Positions 34,442 to 44,330 of a stretch of 64,000 nt of DNA are shown here, piece by piece. Position 1 is the stretch's first letter; every line of letters begins with the position of its first letter. The translations under genes and the position numbers were made by a program. The stretch comes from Corynespora cassiicola (taxonomy: Eukaryota; Ascomycota; Dothideomycetes; Pleosporales; Corynesporascaceae). The stretch spans positions 2,480,001 through 2,544,000 of the forward strand of contig JAEUWY010000001.1 of assembly GCA_022059125.1 (NCBI GenBank), read 5' to 3'. The notes under the pieces were generated by a model. It was not told the DNA's origin. It did no database searches and worked only from the letters and a program-made list of their open reading frames with translations.

Positions 34442-36200
34442 CTTGACTGTGTTGTCGAGGGTGTCGGATGTCGAAGGAGTTGTCGTTGCGAAGTGTCGGG
34501 GCTAATATTTGCTGCAAACTCCAGGACTCGCTTCGGTCGTGTGTGGCCAAGACCTTAACCCTTTCCGTGCTAGCACAAAGATCACGTGATTGCGCGCGTT
34601 GCCGGCAGGCTAAGAGCATGTCGCGACACCCCGCGGACGCGTCTGGTAGTTGGGCGTCCCTTGTTTCTAGAAGCATTTATTCCTACTGCAGGCATGAAAC
34701 TAGAGAACCATGGGACAGTTGCGGCATAAGGTGTCCATAACAGACAATCCCCAGCTGCCAAGACCATGCCCGTCATGACGAGGCAGCTGCCAAATCAATG
34801 TCACTGTTTAAAAAGAAAGAAAAAACCAAGTGCGTGCAGTCATGAAGAGAGATCAAAACAGGTGGGTGTCAGTCTGCAAAGCGCCCGTTGTCTGCCCGGG
34901 TATGTCCTGGTGGACGCCCGTGATAAAAAAAAAAAAAGAGGTTGCAGCGGTAGGTATTTCCGGAGAACTGGACCGTTCGCTCGTTAAGATGCGCATCTGT
35001 GCTCTAACGTTTCAGGTTCCGCCTTTTAGCTGCATCTCCAAGACTCTTACCTGCAGATCCGGGTGTGCCTTTCTGTCGACCATTACGTGCAATGTTCAGA
35101 TGTAGAATGGGTTCCCGACATCGGCACCGCTCGCTTTCATTTCGTGGTAATTTCTCGCAAGAGGGCGAGTACTGTAAACGTCTAGCATGTCGCCAGGGCG
35201 GCATCTCCGGCTGCTCGAGTGGGCGCAATGTCGCCGCCTCATGACTGCCGACATATCACAGGTCCGCGTATAGCGCGGTGGCAGCCTGCACGGAAGCGCA
35301 GCGTCTACCCAAACTGCCATAACCCGAGGCCAAGAGACGTCTCGGTTCGAGGTCTTGCCTCTTGCCATTGTGATGGAATGGATGCCGTGAGCTGCAGCTG
35401 CAGCTGCAGCTGCATAATTTGCCCGCGTAAAGCGGGTCCAGAGAGTTTGCCACAGCCATGTCGGCATTGAACAGGTTTGCGGTCGAGCAGAGAGGCAGGT
35501 CGGCCTCTGCCGGGCTGCAGACGCCGGTCCATGTAGCAGGCGGCGGGCGATGAAGCAGTCACGGGCACGGGGCTGGGTTCTGAGATATTGCACCGTGCAT
35601 GGTCGCTGTGCCACTACTGTATGGGCAGCCCAGTGGGATGGGAGTAGGGCCGGGGCCTTGGTGAGAAGAGGGCCCAAGTGGACCCTGAGCGAGTACACGA
35701 GGCATCGTCGACGTTTCACGCTGCAGAGCCGCAGTTTGCTGAGGGCGTGGACGAGGGTTAAGATTTGCTTGATAGCTGCCAGTCAATCTTGGAGAGGCGT
35801 GATTTGCGCGGGGAATAGCAGGCCTAAAACTCACCGTCCTGCGCGCGCTGCGTCGGGTCTCGGCGGTGGGCAGGGCGCTTGTCCCGAAGCATGCAGACGA
35901 CGGAGGAGCAGCCTGTCTGATGGCGTTGGAGCCAGGGATAATCTAGCGGGGAGCGGGCATGTCGATCGCAGCAGCCCTGGCTCGGCCAACCTTCAAGACG
36001 GCCGACCCTACCATACTTCTTCCCAGCCCCAGCGCCCCCACCGTCTTCTACACGGGATAAAACCCGCTGAGCGCCTTGGTCCAGCCTGCGCGGCAACTCC
36101 CTCGCTGTCCACCCCAACACTGTCCGCCTGGCACGCTCCGCACTGCCTTTGCGCCTCGGGCAATAACGAGAGCCTCCCAACAGCAGCACCATTGCTAAAA
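34442..36200. other. Long divergent intergenic region with CTG/CAG microrepeat
   Basis: 1.76 kb upstream of both eL39 and the CDF transporter. It contains an A12 run at about 34926 and a CTGCAG tandem at about 35392-35412. The CDF reading frame stays open far upstream of its ATG, but that part is low-complexity and unlikely to be translated. Confidence 0.5.
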
Positions 36201-38167
36201 ATGGTCGACGTTCCCCCGTCCCCCGGGAGGGACTCCAGTGTCCCGCGCTCTCCCAGCCTGCCGCGCATCTCCAGCCTCAAGAGCTTCCTGCCGCTCTCCG
36301 CAGAGAGCAACAATGCCATGACCACGCGCGGCCAGCACCTGCCGCACATGCTGTCGCACTCGCGCCGCCCCTCGACCCTCCGCAGCAACGAGCGCAGAGG
36401 GAGCACCGACGACGAGGACGACTTGGAGGCCTTCCGACACGGCTTGCTCATGTCCTGGGAACGCGACCCCGAGCGCAGGAACAGCCTCGGCGCCCACATC
36501 CTGAACACGCCGCAGATGCGCAGCCAGCGCCTCATTGGCAATTCCAACCCGCGATACAAGTGGTGAGTCCAGCCATTGGACGCTCTCGGTCGCTGTACGA
36601 CTGACTGTTTTGCCAGGGAAAAATACTACAAGTCCGAGGATGAGCTCAAGAAGATGAAGAAGGACGTGTAGGTCGCGCCTTCCTCGTACGTGCATCTCCG
36701 GCCACTGCTGATGCCACTCTAGACGCGAGTACTACGAGCGCAACAACTACCTCATTCAGCACTACATGTACATTGACCGCCTTCTCGACTCATCCCTGCC
36801 CCACAACTTGATCCAAGAGTATAGCCACCTCGAGTCTGGAAACGTAAACATTCCCTCCACCATCACCGAGGAGTCCGTGTCCAACGGCACAACCCCCGGC
36901 ATAACGCCTGGCCTCAGCGGTACCGCCTCTCCGCTGGACAGCACAAACACTTCGGATAGCAACGGCCCGGCAAAGGTCAAGGTCAAGCGCACACCCAAGA
37001 ATCTGTACAAAGTGCCAGAGGCAGACGAGAGGACTCCATTGCTCGCGGTCGAGGACGATGACCCCGACTCGCCTGTCAAGGATTTGAATGACTGGGTTCC
37101 CGAGGAAGACGAGGACACGGAGAGTCCCATCGTAAAGCTTGCTCTCTATGTCAATTTGAGCGCGAATACCGCTCTTTTGGCCTTGAAGATCATAGTCGCC
37201 GTCATGACTTCCTCGCTTTCCGTTATTGCTAGTTTGGTCGACGCTGCCCTGGATTTCCTCAGTACTGCCATCGTATGGATTACTTCCTACATGATTTCCA
37301 GGCAGGATCACTACTCGTACCCCGTCGGCCGCCGGCGGCTTGAACCTATTGGTGTTTTGGTAAGATCCAGACCGCCTTTCAGGTCCAGCATAAGTTGACA
37401 AACATCAAGGTTTTCTCCGTCATCATGATCACGTCCTTTGTCCAAGTGGCCATTGAGGGTATGACCCGGCTGACTGGCCCCGATCGCTCGGTCGTGCAAT
37501 TGACTATTCCCGCTATTGCTATCATGGCTTCGACTGTCGTCATCAAGGGACTTTGCTGGCTCTGGTGCCGACTTATTCGCAACTCAAGTGTCCAGGCGCT
37601 AGCCCAAGATGCCATGACGGATGTCGTTTTCAACACTTTTAGTATCATTTTCCCATTGGGTATGGCACCATTTCTCCAATTTCGAAACATGAAACTAACA
37701 ACCAACAGTGGGTTACTGGACCCATGTTTGGTGGCTTGATTCACTTGGTGGTATTCTGCTTTCTGCCTACGTCATCATCAATTGGTCCAGCACATCCGCG
37801 ACTCACATTCGCAATCTTACCGGAGCTGCTGCCACTGCCGACGAGCGCAATATTCTGCTCTACATGACAATGCGCTTTGCGAAGACCATCAAGCACATCC
37901 AAGGCATCAAGGCTTACCATGCTGGAGATAAGCTTAACGTAGAAGTCGATATTGTTGTAGATGAGAACACCAACTTGCGCGACAGCCACGATCTGGGAGA
38001 GTCCTTGCAATACGTACTGGGTAAGTGTTTCTTCATCCCGTATCCGGAATTAGTCGAATCCTCATGACTGACCAACTGTAGAAAGCATCCCATACGTCGA
38101 CCGGGCGTTTGTGCATATTGATTACGCAGCTGTCAACCTGCCCACACACATGTCTCAACAGGATTAG
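36201..38167 (+). CDS. Cation diffusion facilitator, Mn-type, 565 aa
   Basis: CDF-family metal/H+ antiporter. Exons 36201..36562, 36617..36667, 36723..37359, 37410..37659, 37709..38020 and 38082..38167; the frames close to 566 codons. A 200-residue cytoplasmic N-terminus (Ser/Pro-rich, then helical KMKKDVREYYERNNYLI) precedes the transmembrane domain (ANTALLALKIIVAVMTSSLSVIASLVDAALDF onwards in two helices). Metal-site motifs are D-x3-D in TM2 (VDAALD) and D-x3-D in TM5 (QDAMTD); DxxxD in both helices is the signature of manganese-transporting CDFs rather than zinc ones (HxxxD). A C-terminal CTD (GIKAYHAGDKLNVEVDIVVD) follows. It probably acts in the Golgi or vacuole membrane in Mn supply or detoxification. 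The start at 36201 has a good context; the frame is open upstream to 35550 but low-complexity. Confidence 0.9.
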
Positions 38168-38786
38168 CCTTCCTCTCAAAAGGCCATCTCGTTGCATAAT
38201 CTGCACTCGCTGATTTCCCCACTGTATTATTATATCCTGCTGGATCATCTATGTACCTTGTAAAAAGCAGGGGCTTGGGTGCACTACTGTTCTGTTTATT
38301 ATAGTGCAGGGGATGTATCAGACATCCATGCTTGCACTGCCCATGAATTTATCAACATTTTTAGCCGGCTTGGGCAATCACTCACACAACTTCCTCGATG
38401 CTACATCATTACTACTGCCCAAGTTTCCGATCACAAAGACTACCAACACTGCCACATAACTGACTGGGTAAGCTTATTCATGTGACTTCACGGAAAGAGA
38501 ACTTACGCTTCCGTCGCTCCGAACAACTCTACTCTCCTCGCATTTGTCAACAGTCCGACACTCCCAGCAAAGAGGCAAGTAAAAGTGGCTACCAAACCCA
38601 GTCTCTGGTTCGGCGAGTGTACGTTGTACAGAGCCACAATAGCTCCTATCGGAGGATTGCCGCCAGCAGCGTGCTGCACCAAGCTATGAATGTGCTGATA
38701 GCACGCTCAGAGGCATACGCGATACCTTTTCGAGAACGTGAACGGTCCTATGTTTAGGTCTGTTAATCCTGCCCGAAATCTGATCG
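38168..38786. other. Intergenic region after CDF gene
   Basis: About 620 bp leading into the decayed-gene island. No supported gene. Confidence 0.45.
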
Positions 38787-39345
38787 TTAGCAACCACTCA
38801 CAGGAAACAAAAATCCAAGGTGATCTTGCGCAAACATTGTCGGTCGATCTGGATTTTCGGGGACGTGCAATGCAACAAGGCCATCAATGCTGTCGTAAAG
38901 GACTGCGCTGTGCCTGCCTAGCGTTGGAAAAGGCTGACCAGAAGCTTCATCATAGAATTCGTACTGAAATGCGTCTAGGGCTTTTATTCCTTGGCCCTGA
39001 TAAGGATGCGATGCTTCGTTCGTTCAACAACGCTTCGCGATACTCTTTCATGGTGTGTCGGATCTGTATCATCAAGTCCCATCGTTCCTTTTGTGCCACA
39101 TCTACATCTTTGGCTCCCTTGAAATCAGCATCACTCCGGGCTGACCGCTTTGCTTCCATGCTGGATTTGTCTTGTTGTTCGAAAGTTTGATGACGCCATT
39201 GTAGCTCTGCCAGTTCGCTTTGCAGATCGAGTAGGTTGCGGGCTGCCAAATCATTGAAGCGCTTATATATGAAGGTCGATTTTCCACGGTCGCTCGAAAT
39301 AAACGCAGCAGGGGAAGGAAATCCAATACTCCACCTTTTCTTGTC
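38787..39345 (-). pseudogene. DUF6594-like protein pseudogene (frameshifted, truncated)
   Basis: The minus-strand frame to 38950 encodes FPSPAAFISSDRGKST, FIYKRFNDLAARNLL and LQSELAELQ, then QIRHTMKEYREALL: the N-terminal half of the fungal DUF6594 family. The frame then ends, but the adjacent frame continues the family pattern at once (KALDAFQYEFYD, IDGLVALHVPEN, DHLGFLF). Removal of one A from the AAAA run (T-run at plus 38982-38985) would join both halves as SPRNKALDAF. The N-terminal frame has no ATG and runs into an upstream stop, and the C-terminal transmembrane helices typical of the family are missing after 38787. So the gene is truncated at both ends and frameshifted. Family call is by eye. 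Confidence 0.65.
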
Positions 39346-39550
39346 CAAGAAGATTCAGCCAAACACACTTCTTTCATACCCCTCGTCTAGTACATTATCA
39401 TTTACCTTTTAATCGCTTTACGGTTTTATCTAGTATTTCAGCATAGCTTCCGGCTAGAATCAAATAGTGTCATATACATATATAATCTAACGTCGATATG
39501 AGCTACGTTGGTTACACATCCATCTGTGAGTTAAAGGCTGAGGTTTTTAG

Positions 39551-40960
39551 GGAGCCCAACTCTCGCTCTACGAGAATGAGCTCCACTTCAAGGTCTTTGA
39601 AACGTGGCCGGGGCTTGATACAGAACTACAACTTGACGAAGAGTCATCAACCAGCACTGAAGTGGCCGACATGAAAGCAGCGGAAGATCTGCCTGATGAT
39701 GTGGCCATCGAAGATGCCAATGGTGTCACTTGCAGCCAAACGGAGAGTATCAAGAGCCATCCCAACAATTATTCGGAGATGAATTCGCGTATAAAAGCCA
39801 GATCACGCTTGGGACTCCCACTCTCTTTAAGCATTGATGGTGCCCAGGCAACTGTGGCTCCGATCAAAATTTAATGTCTGTGGAACTAGTTGCAACACTA
39901 AGACATACGAAAAATATTGAGCCGCCATTTATCAGAGAATTCACACTCGCAAATGGCAAGAAGATAGAAGCCATTGGTCATATTAGCATCCACTACGCAT
40001 TTGAACCTAGACCCTATGATAAAGGACCTTCCGAACTGATGTACTGTTTGTTTTACATTTTTCCAAGGCTGGCGTCGTCAATTATTATCGGAATAACTTT
40101 CTTAGAGTAGACAAAAACTCTGACTGAGCATAGAGAGACTGGTGAGGGTTCCCATACCAGCCATAAAGGCTCTGCAAGTCAATGCTGTCGGAAAAACAAA
40201 GCTTTGGCTAAATTGCTATTTAAAGAACAAGATAGCTTTAACTGTACCGGCTTCGGGATCAGAAATCAATTTGGTATGCCCACAAGCCACCATCCAATAC
40301 AATCTATCTGTTTCAAAGTGGATCGAGTTGATCGAGTTTGCAGATGGAAGCCGTGCGGTAACATCGGGTTTTGCACAAGGAACTTTGACAATCGAAGAGG
40401 AACCTCATCTGGAGGCCGATTCCTATGAGTGCTATCGACCAGCTAAAGTAGTATAGTTCTTCTTACTAGAAGATCTACTCTATGATATTCTCATCGGTGA
40501 CGATACCTTAGAAGAGCTGGAAATTTTCACCAGGCGTTCATACTCGGTTACATATGCAGCCCAGCTTCCAGGACTGGGGGCATTAAATCTGATTACACGT
40601 CTCGGCCGGCTCGAACAAGTTAAGGGATGGGTAAGAAGGAGACGTCTCTTCGGCTAGAAGAGCGGCAGAATCAAGCAGGTGAGTATTGGGTATTTGGTTA
40701 TATAGCCTCTCTTATTTGCAATAGGCTCTCATGATGAATCTCCTGATTGCTTTGTTGATCAAAGAGAAAATGACCGCAGAGAACGGGAAGAAGCCAGAAC
40801 AGAATGTCTTCCGGTCCATGAACAGGAAACCGCTTTACAGAAAGAAGTCAAGAAGCAAAGACGGTATGATGAAAAGAAGACCGGTAAGCTTAAAAGATGC
40901 TCTTCGCTTGAATGATGGAACAAATATCTAACCGACCAGCTTCTGCTCTTCGTTTGCAAC
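39551..40960 (+). pseudogene. Fungal retropepsin-like domain protein, degraded
   Basis: The stretch holds consecutive pieces of one fungal accessory protein family with two aspartic-protease-like (retropepsin-type) domains. Piece one contains REFTLANGKKIEAIGHI (39874..40110); piece two ASGSEINLVCPQ and ELIEFADGSRAVTSG (40142..40456); piece three LLYDILIGDDTLEEL. The C-terminal coil-rich part (DQRENDRRERE, HEQETALQKEVKKQ) lies near 40755-40880. The pieces are in different frames and are split by in-frame TAG codons at 40108 and 40454 and frameshifts near 39875, 40130 and 40625. A normal-looking intron (GTGAGT...GCAATAG, about 40680-40725) survives. The catalytic D-T/S-G triplet is degraded (PASGS). 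It is a pseudogene; whether it came from a retroelement protease or a cellular family is open. Confidence 0.6.
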
Positions 40961-42186
40961 GGCTCACAGATTCAATATCGCATCTATGAGAAGTCGCCAA
41001 TTCATGTAACTTTTAGGCGAGTGCACTCATGTTACAGCGCCCAGCTATTTGTTTCTGTGTGCTGATGTCCCAGGCGCTATACAATTATCTTACTAATTAC
41101 TACTAGAGTATGCAAAGTCCTCCATTTGCGCATCAACTCCACGGTACTTGGTAAAAATCTGTTGTGAATAACGAGGCATCTCTTTTATATGCGTATTGCA
41201 CTTCATCCCTAGTTATCTCAGTTTGTTAGAAGGATACAGAAAAATACGAATAAAAAATCTCGAGTCAAGGAGACTAAATTCTGACATAGATGCAACCTAT
41301 GCAACCACTTCTGTGACAGTAATATTCAATTACAACAACAAAAAGGAAAGCTCTCACATAGCATGTTGCTTGAAGAATGAGGACTAGAATGGATTAGAAG
41401 AGCTAGAAACAGACCATTGTGTATTTGTTTGTTTCGAGAGCACAGAAGAGACTGCAAATAGTGAAGACCTTGGTCGACACCCTGTAGTCGGGACCAAATA
41501 GCCCAGCCAACGATCACCCTAACATCTGTTCTAATTTAGGTAGACAGCAGATTAACAAAAAAGATAAGAGCTCCTCATATTCCATGGTGTCCTCGTATCG
41601 AATACTTCCAACTACTAGTTACCCACCACTACACCTACATCTGCACCTCTATCACAGCCCCACATCTTCACCTACCCATGACCACAAGCCTACAAGCCCT
41701 ATGGAATACCAAACATGCTGATCAACTCATCACATGTTTCATTCCACTAGCCTGTTGTGTCTCGATTGGCGAACCGCGATCCGCCCCCATGTTCTCCGCA
41801 TCTGACGCGCCGATCCGGCCTAGCGCAGGCGGGTAGCTAGGGCTTCTTTATTTAGCTGGCCTACAATCTTAGTGTGAGATCTAAAAATGTTTGACATCCA
41901 TCTGATAGCCGCTGTGCGTCTTGGTAAAGATAGACGTGAGATTTTGGGGTTTGGGTTAAGCGCTGAGCGTTGGCCGGTGCTGTGGGGGGTGGAGTGGGCG
42001 CTTGATGGCGTGGGCTTGGCGGTGAGTTGTCGGTGGAGTAATCTGGCGGTCAAGGCGGTGATTGCGCAAACTGTACATGAGATGGGATGACGCGATGGGA
42101 TTTCCGGCGTTGCCTTGGGTAGACTGCATGGACGTGCAGGTCTGGCGCCGAGCAGAGAAGGCGCGATTTGCTTGCGCCCGGGCCAA
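40961..42186. other. Gap within the decayed-gene island
   Basis: About 1.2 kb, AT-rich at the left and GC-rich after 41880. ORFs on both strands near 41820-42200 are GC-rich shadows with no recognised domain. No gene is supported. Confidence 0.45.
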
Positions 42187-43034
42187 TTAGGGAAGCCCAA
42201 AGTACTTGTGCCGCAGCTTTTCCATGTCCAGGTCTTTTGGTAGGATCTGAAGGAACTTTTGGACCTCTTGGTTCCAGAACTGGTTCTGTGGGTTCGCGTT
42301 CCAGGCGGTACCGTACTCCCAGTAGGCAGGGGACCACCCGGCAGTCTCCCAGTCTACCATGCCCACCACTTCGTCTCCGGAAACAGGGATGTTCAGGCTA
42401 CTCAAATCTCCGTGGGTGAACACCAAGTCAGACTGGTATGCATCGTGCCAAGATATGAGCTCACCAATCTCCGCCTTATGCTGGGGGTGTGCCTCAATAC
42501 CTCCCCGCAGGTACCTATGGAAATCCCAGATCGTCCCAAAAGGCCCGAAGTGATTCGAAGAACCAGGTATCCGAGCATCATATAGCGAGCCGCCGTCGAT
42601 ATTTGAGACCCCAGTATCTTGAGGTGCTGTTATGCGCCGCATCTCTTCAATCATCTTTCGAAGCTGGCCGAGAATCTTTGCTTTGCTTTCTTCTGAGCGC
42701 TTGACCCATCTATATCCGACACATTATGCGTGGATCCTTTCCATTACAATATAGGCCCTTTTATGGCGGGTGAAGAGCACAACACGCGAGGGAATGGGGT
42801 CGAGGTGTGATTTGCAATGAAATGTATTGTTGAAGCTTCACTGGGGTTGACGCCGTGCCCGGATTTGACGCATATCTTCTTGGACAGAAACAAAACTGGC
42901 CCCTCGCGCTTTCTAAACCGTTTCAGTGCTTTATGGCGATGAGCGTAATGAGACGGTTGGATACAGTGGAGTTGATGGAGTGGTTTTTTCACTCTGGAGT
43001 CGGAGCGCTCCATATTTCGAATTAGATTGTGCAC
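42187..43034 (-). pseudogene. Aminoglycoside-phosphotransferase-like kinase (APH family), frameshifted
   Basis: The C-terminal frame (42187..42723) is intact for the APH catalytic core: VFTHGDLSSLNIPV (Brenner motif HGDLxxxN) and VGMVDWETAGWSPAYWEYG. The N-terminal frame (42744..43034) encodes KREGPVLFLSKKICVKSG, NPSEASTIHFIANHTSTP and FPRVL, the N-lobe of fungal APH-type kinases. Between them the reading frame must change near 42781-42790 to give LFTRHKRAYIVMERI, and then a TAA stop (plus 42724-42726) interrupts before VGYRWVKRSEESKAKI. No intron satisfies both. The enzyme would otherwise be a small-molecule kinase of unknown substrate. It is scored as a pseudogene; an assembly error could produce the frameshift but not easily both lesions. 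Confidence 0.65.
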
Positions 43035-43379
43035 TTCATTTCACAAGTACTAGTCCTGTATGACTCAAGGCGAATGGATTTTGTCTCAGAGAATAGTTCA
43101 CTGTCGGATTGTAATGCCAGGATTAGTATGGAATCTTGGATTCAGTGTCCAAGTCCGTCTTTCTGATTGCCTGGTCCTTATCACTATTGATAATTTCATT
43201 GAACCCAGAGTTTACTTGAGTCTAATTTCTAATTATGATAAGCTTACTGTCATTGCATCTTACAGAGCTGAGAAGGCCTTAGAGCGAAGCGACCGATATC
43301 TTCGTTGCATTCCTGCCCACACAGGATGTTAGCTTGCTAATACCTAGATAGTTTGATAAGCGTTGATCGACAATCCAAA
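43035..43379. other. Short intergenic gap
   Basis: 345 bp between the broken kinase and the P-loop-like protein. Nothing recognisable. Confidence 0.4.
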
Positions 43380-44330
43380 CTACGATTCACGTTGCCGCTT
43401 TTTAGGTCTGAAAGGCAGTAACACATTTCCGTCTGGTTGGTCCCGTAAAGATTCCTCAGGCTCATCCTGAGGCCTCAGAGGCGACATGAGCCGTGGAGGC
43501 TGCAAAGCCTCACCTTGGGGAGGCTCCTGAAGTCGGTACTGATTGCTAGACCGATGAGGTCCTAGCAACTGGCGATTCACATGGCAGTATGTGGCTATTC
43601 TCTTGCAAACTTTCCTTACTGAACCGTCAAGGATGTTTACTTTGATATGAGAGAAATTCTCTTCGACTCCTTCGTCTTCGTCTTCGTCTTCTTCATCTTC
43701 GTCTTCTTCTTCTTTCTCTCTCTCCAAATTGTCTGGCGTGGCCGAAAGAGTGAACCTACTTAGTATTTTCTCTAGAACCCTCTCGTCCCGTGCGCTTGAC
43801 TTTCCGGTCCTGTATTTCTTCTTCTTTGTAAGCCGCTCGAGGAGCGGGTCTGTTTCGCGCATAGTAAGTGAGACTAGATAGAACTTGATGTTCTTGAGTC
43901 TTGACCTTTCTATGTATGACAGCAGAAGAGTGATATCCTCGGGGGTATTCAAAAGACAGCCAGATGTGATGATTGTGAGACCTGGGGTAGATGCCATCTG
44001 CTTTTCTAGAGCGGTAAATGTCACATTCATAATTTCCTTGTACATTTCGTTGTGTTTAATTTCCTTGTACATTTCGTTGTGTTTAGCCCCACGGCCTGGG
44101 GCAATAGCCCCCGCAAGGTCTACCAGTAGGTTTTCGTCGATAAAACGGTTTGTATCTTTAGGTAGCATCCCGACTAGTATCCCCGCTGTGTTCCATTTCC
44201 TTACGTCTGGGAATGCATTCAAGAATATGATGCGACTGGCAAACATGACGAAGGGTGAAATTAGTTCAGACTGTGTGGCTGTCAGATATGTCGCCTTAAG
44301 TATGTCTGAGGAAGTGTTTGTTATGGGCAT
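43380..44330 (-). CDS. P-loop kinase-like protein with degenerate Walker A, 316 aa
   Basis: Uninterrupted ORF. The N-terminal strand MFASRIIFLN followed by a loop has the layout of fungal P-loop kinases (strand, Gly-rich loop, helix), but the loop reads NAFPDVRKWN where GxxGxGK(S/T) is expected: the glycines are A, D and R, and the Thr/Ser is W. Downstream landmarks of the family remain: RFIDENLLVDLAGAIAP, TIITSGCLLNTPEDI and FYLVSLTMRETDPLLERL. A 27-bp tandem duplication (44031..44084) repeats KHNEMYKEI in frame. An acidic tract (EEEDEDEEDEDEDE) and a Pro-rich tail follow. Nucleotide binding is unlikely. It could be a pseudo-kinase or a gene early in decay, given its neighbours. Confidence 0.6.
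   Translation of the reverse strand: MPITNTSSDILKATYLTATQSELISPFVMFASRIIFLNAFPDVRKWNTAGILVGMLPKDTNRFIDENLLVDLAGAIAPGRGAKHNEMYKEIKHNEMYKEIMNVTFTALEKQMASTPGLTIITSGCLLNTPEDITLLLSYIERSRLKNIKFYLVSLTMRETDPLLERLTKKKKYRTGKSSARDERVLEKILSRFTLSATPDNLEREKEEEDEDEEDEDEDEGVEENFSHIKVNILDGSVRKVCKRIATYCHVNRQLLGPHRSSNQYRLQEPPQGEALQPPRLMSPLRPQDEPEESLRDQPDGNVLLPFRPKKRQRES
44031..44084. repeat. 27-bp tandem duplication inside the P-loop-like ORF
   Basis: Two perfect 27-bp units (44031-44057 and 44058-44084). In frame, they add nine residues (KHNEMYKEI twice) on the minus strand. Confidence 0.95.

Noticed and set aside
35550..36200. N-terminal extension of the CDF transporter from an upstream ATG
   Set aside because: The frame is open but the translation is low-complexity and unlike CDF N-termini; the ATG at 36201 directly starts a plausible protein.
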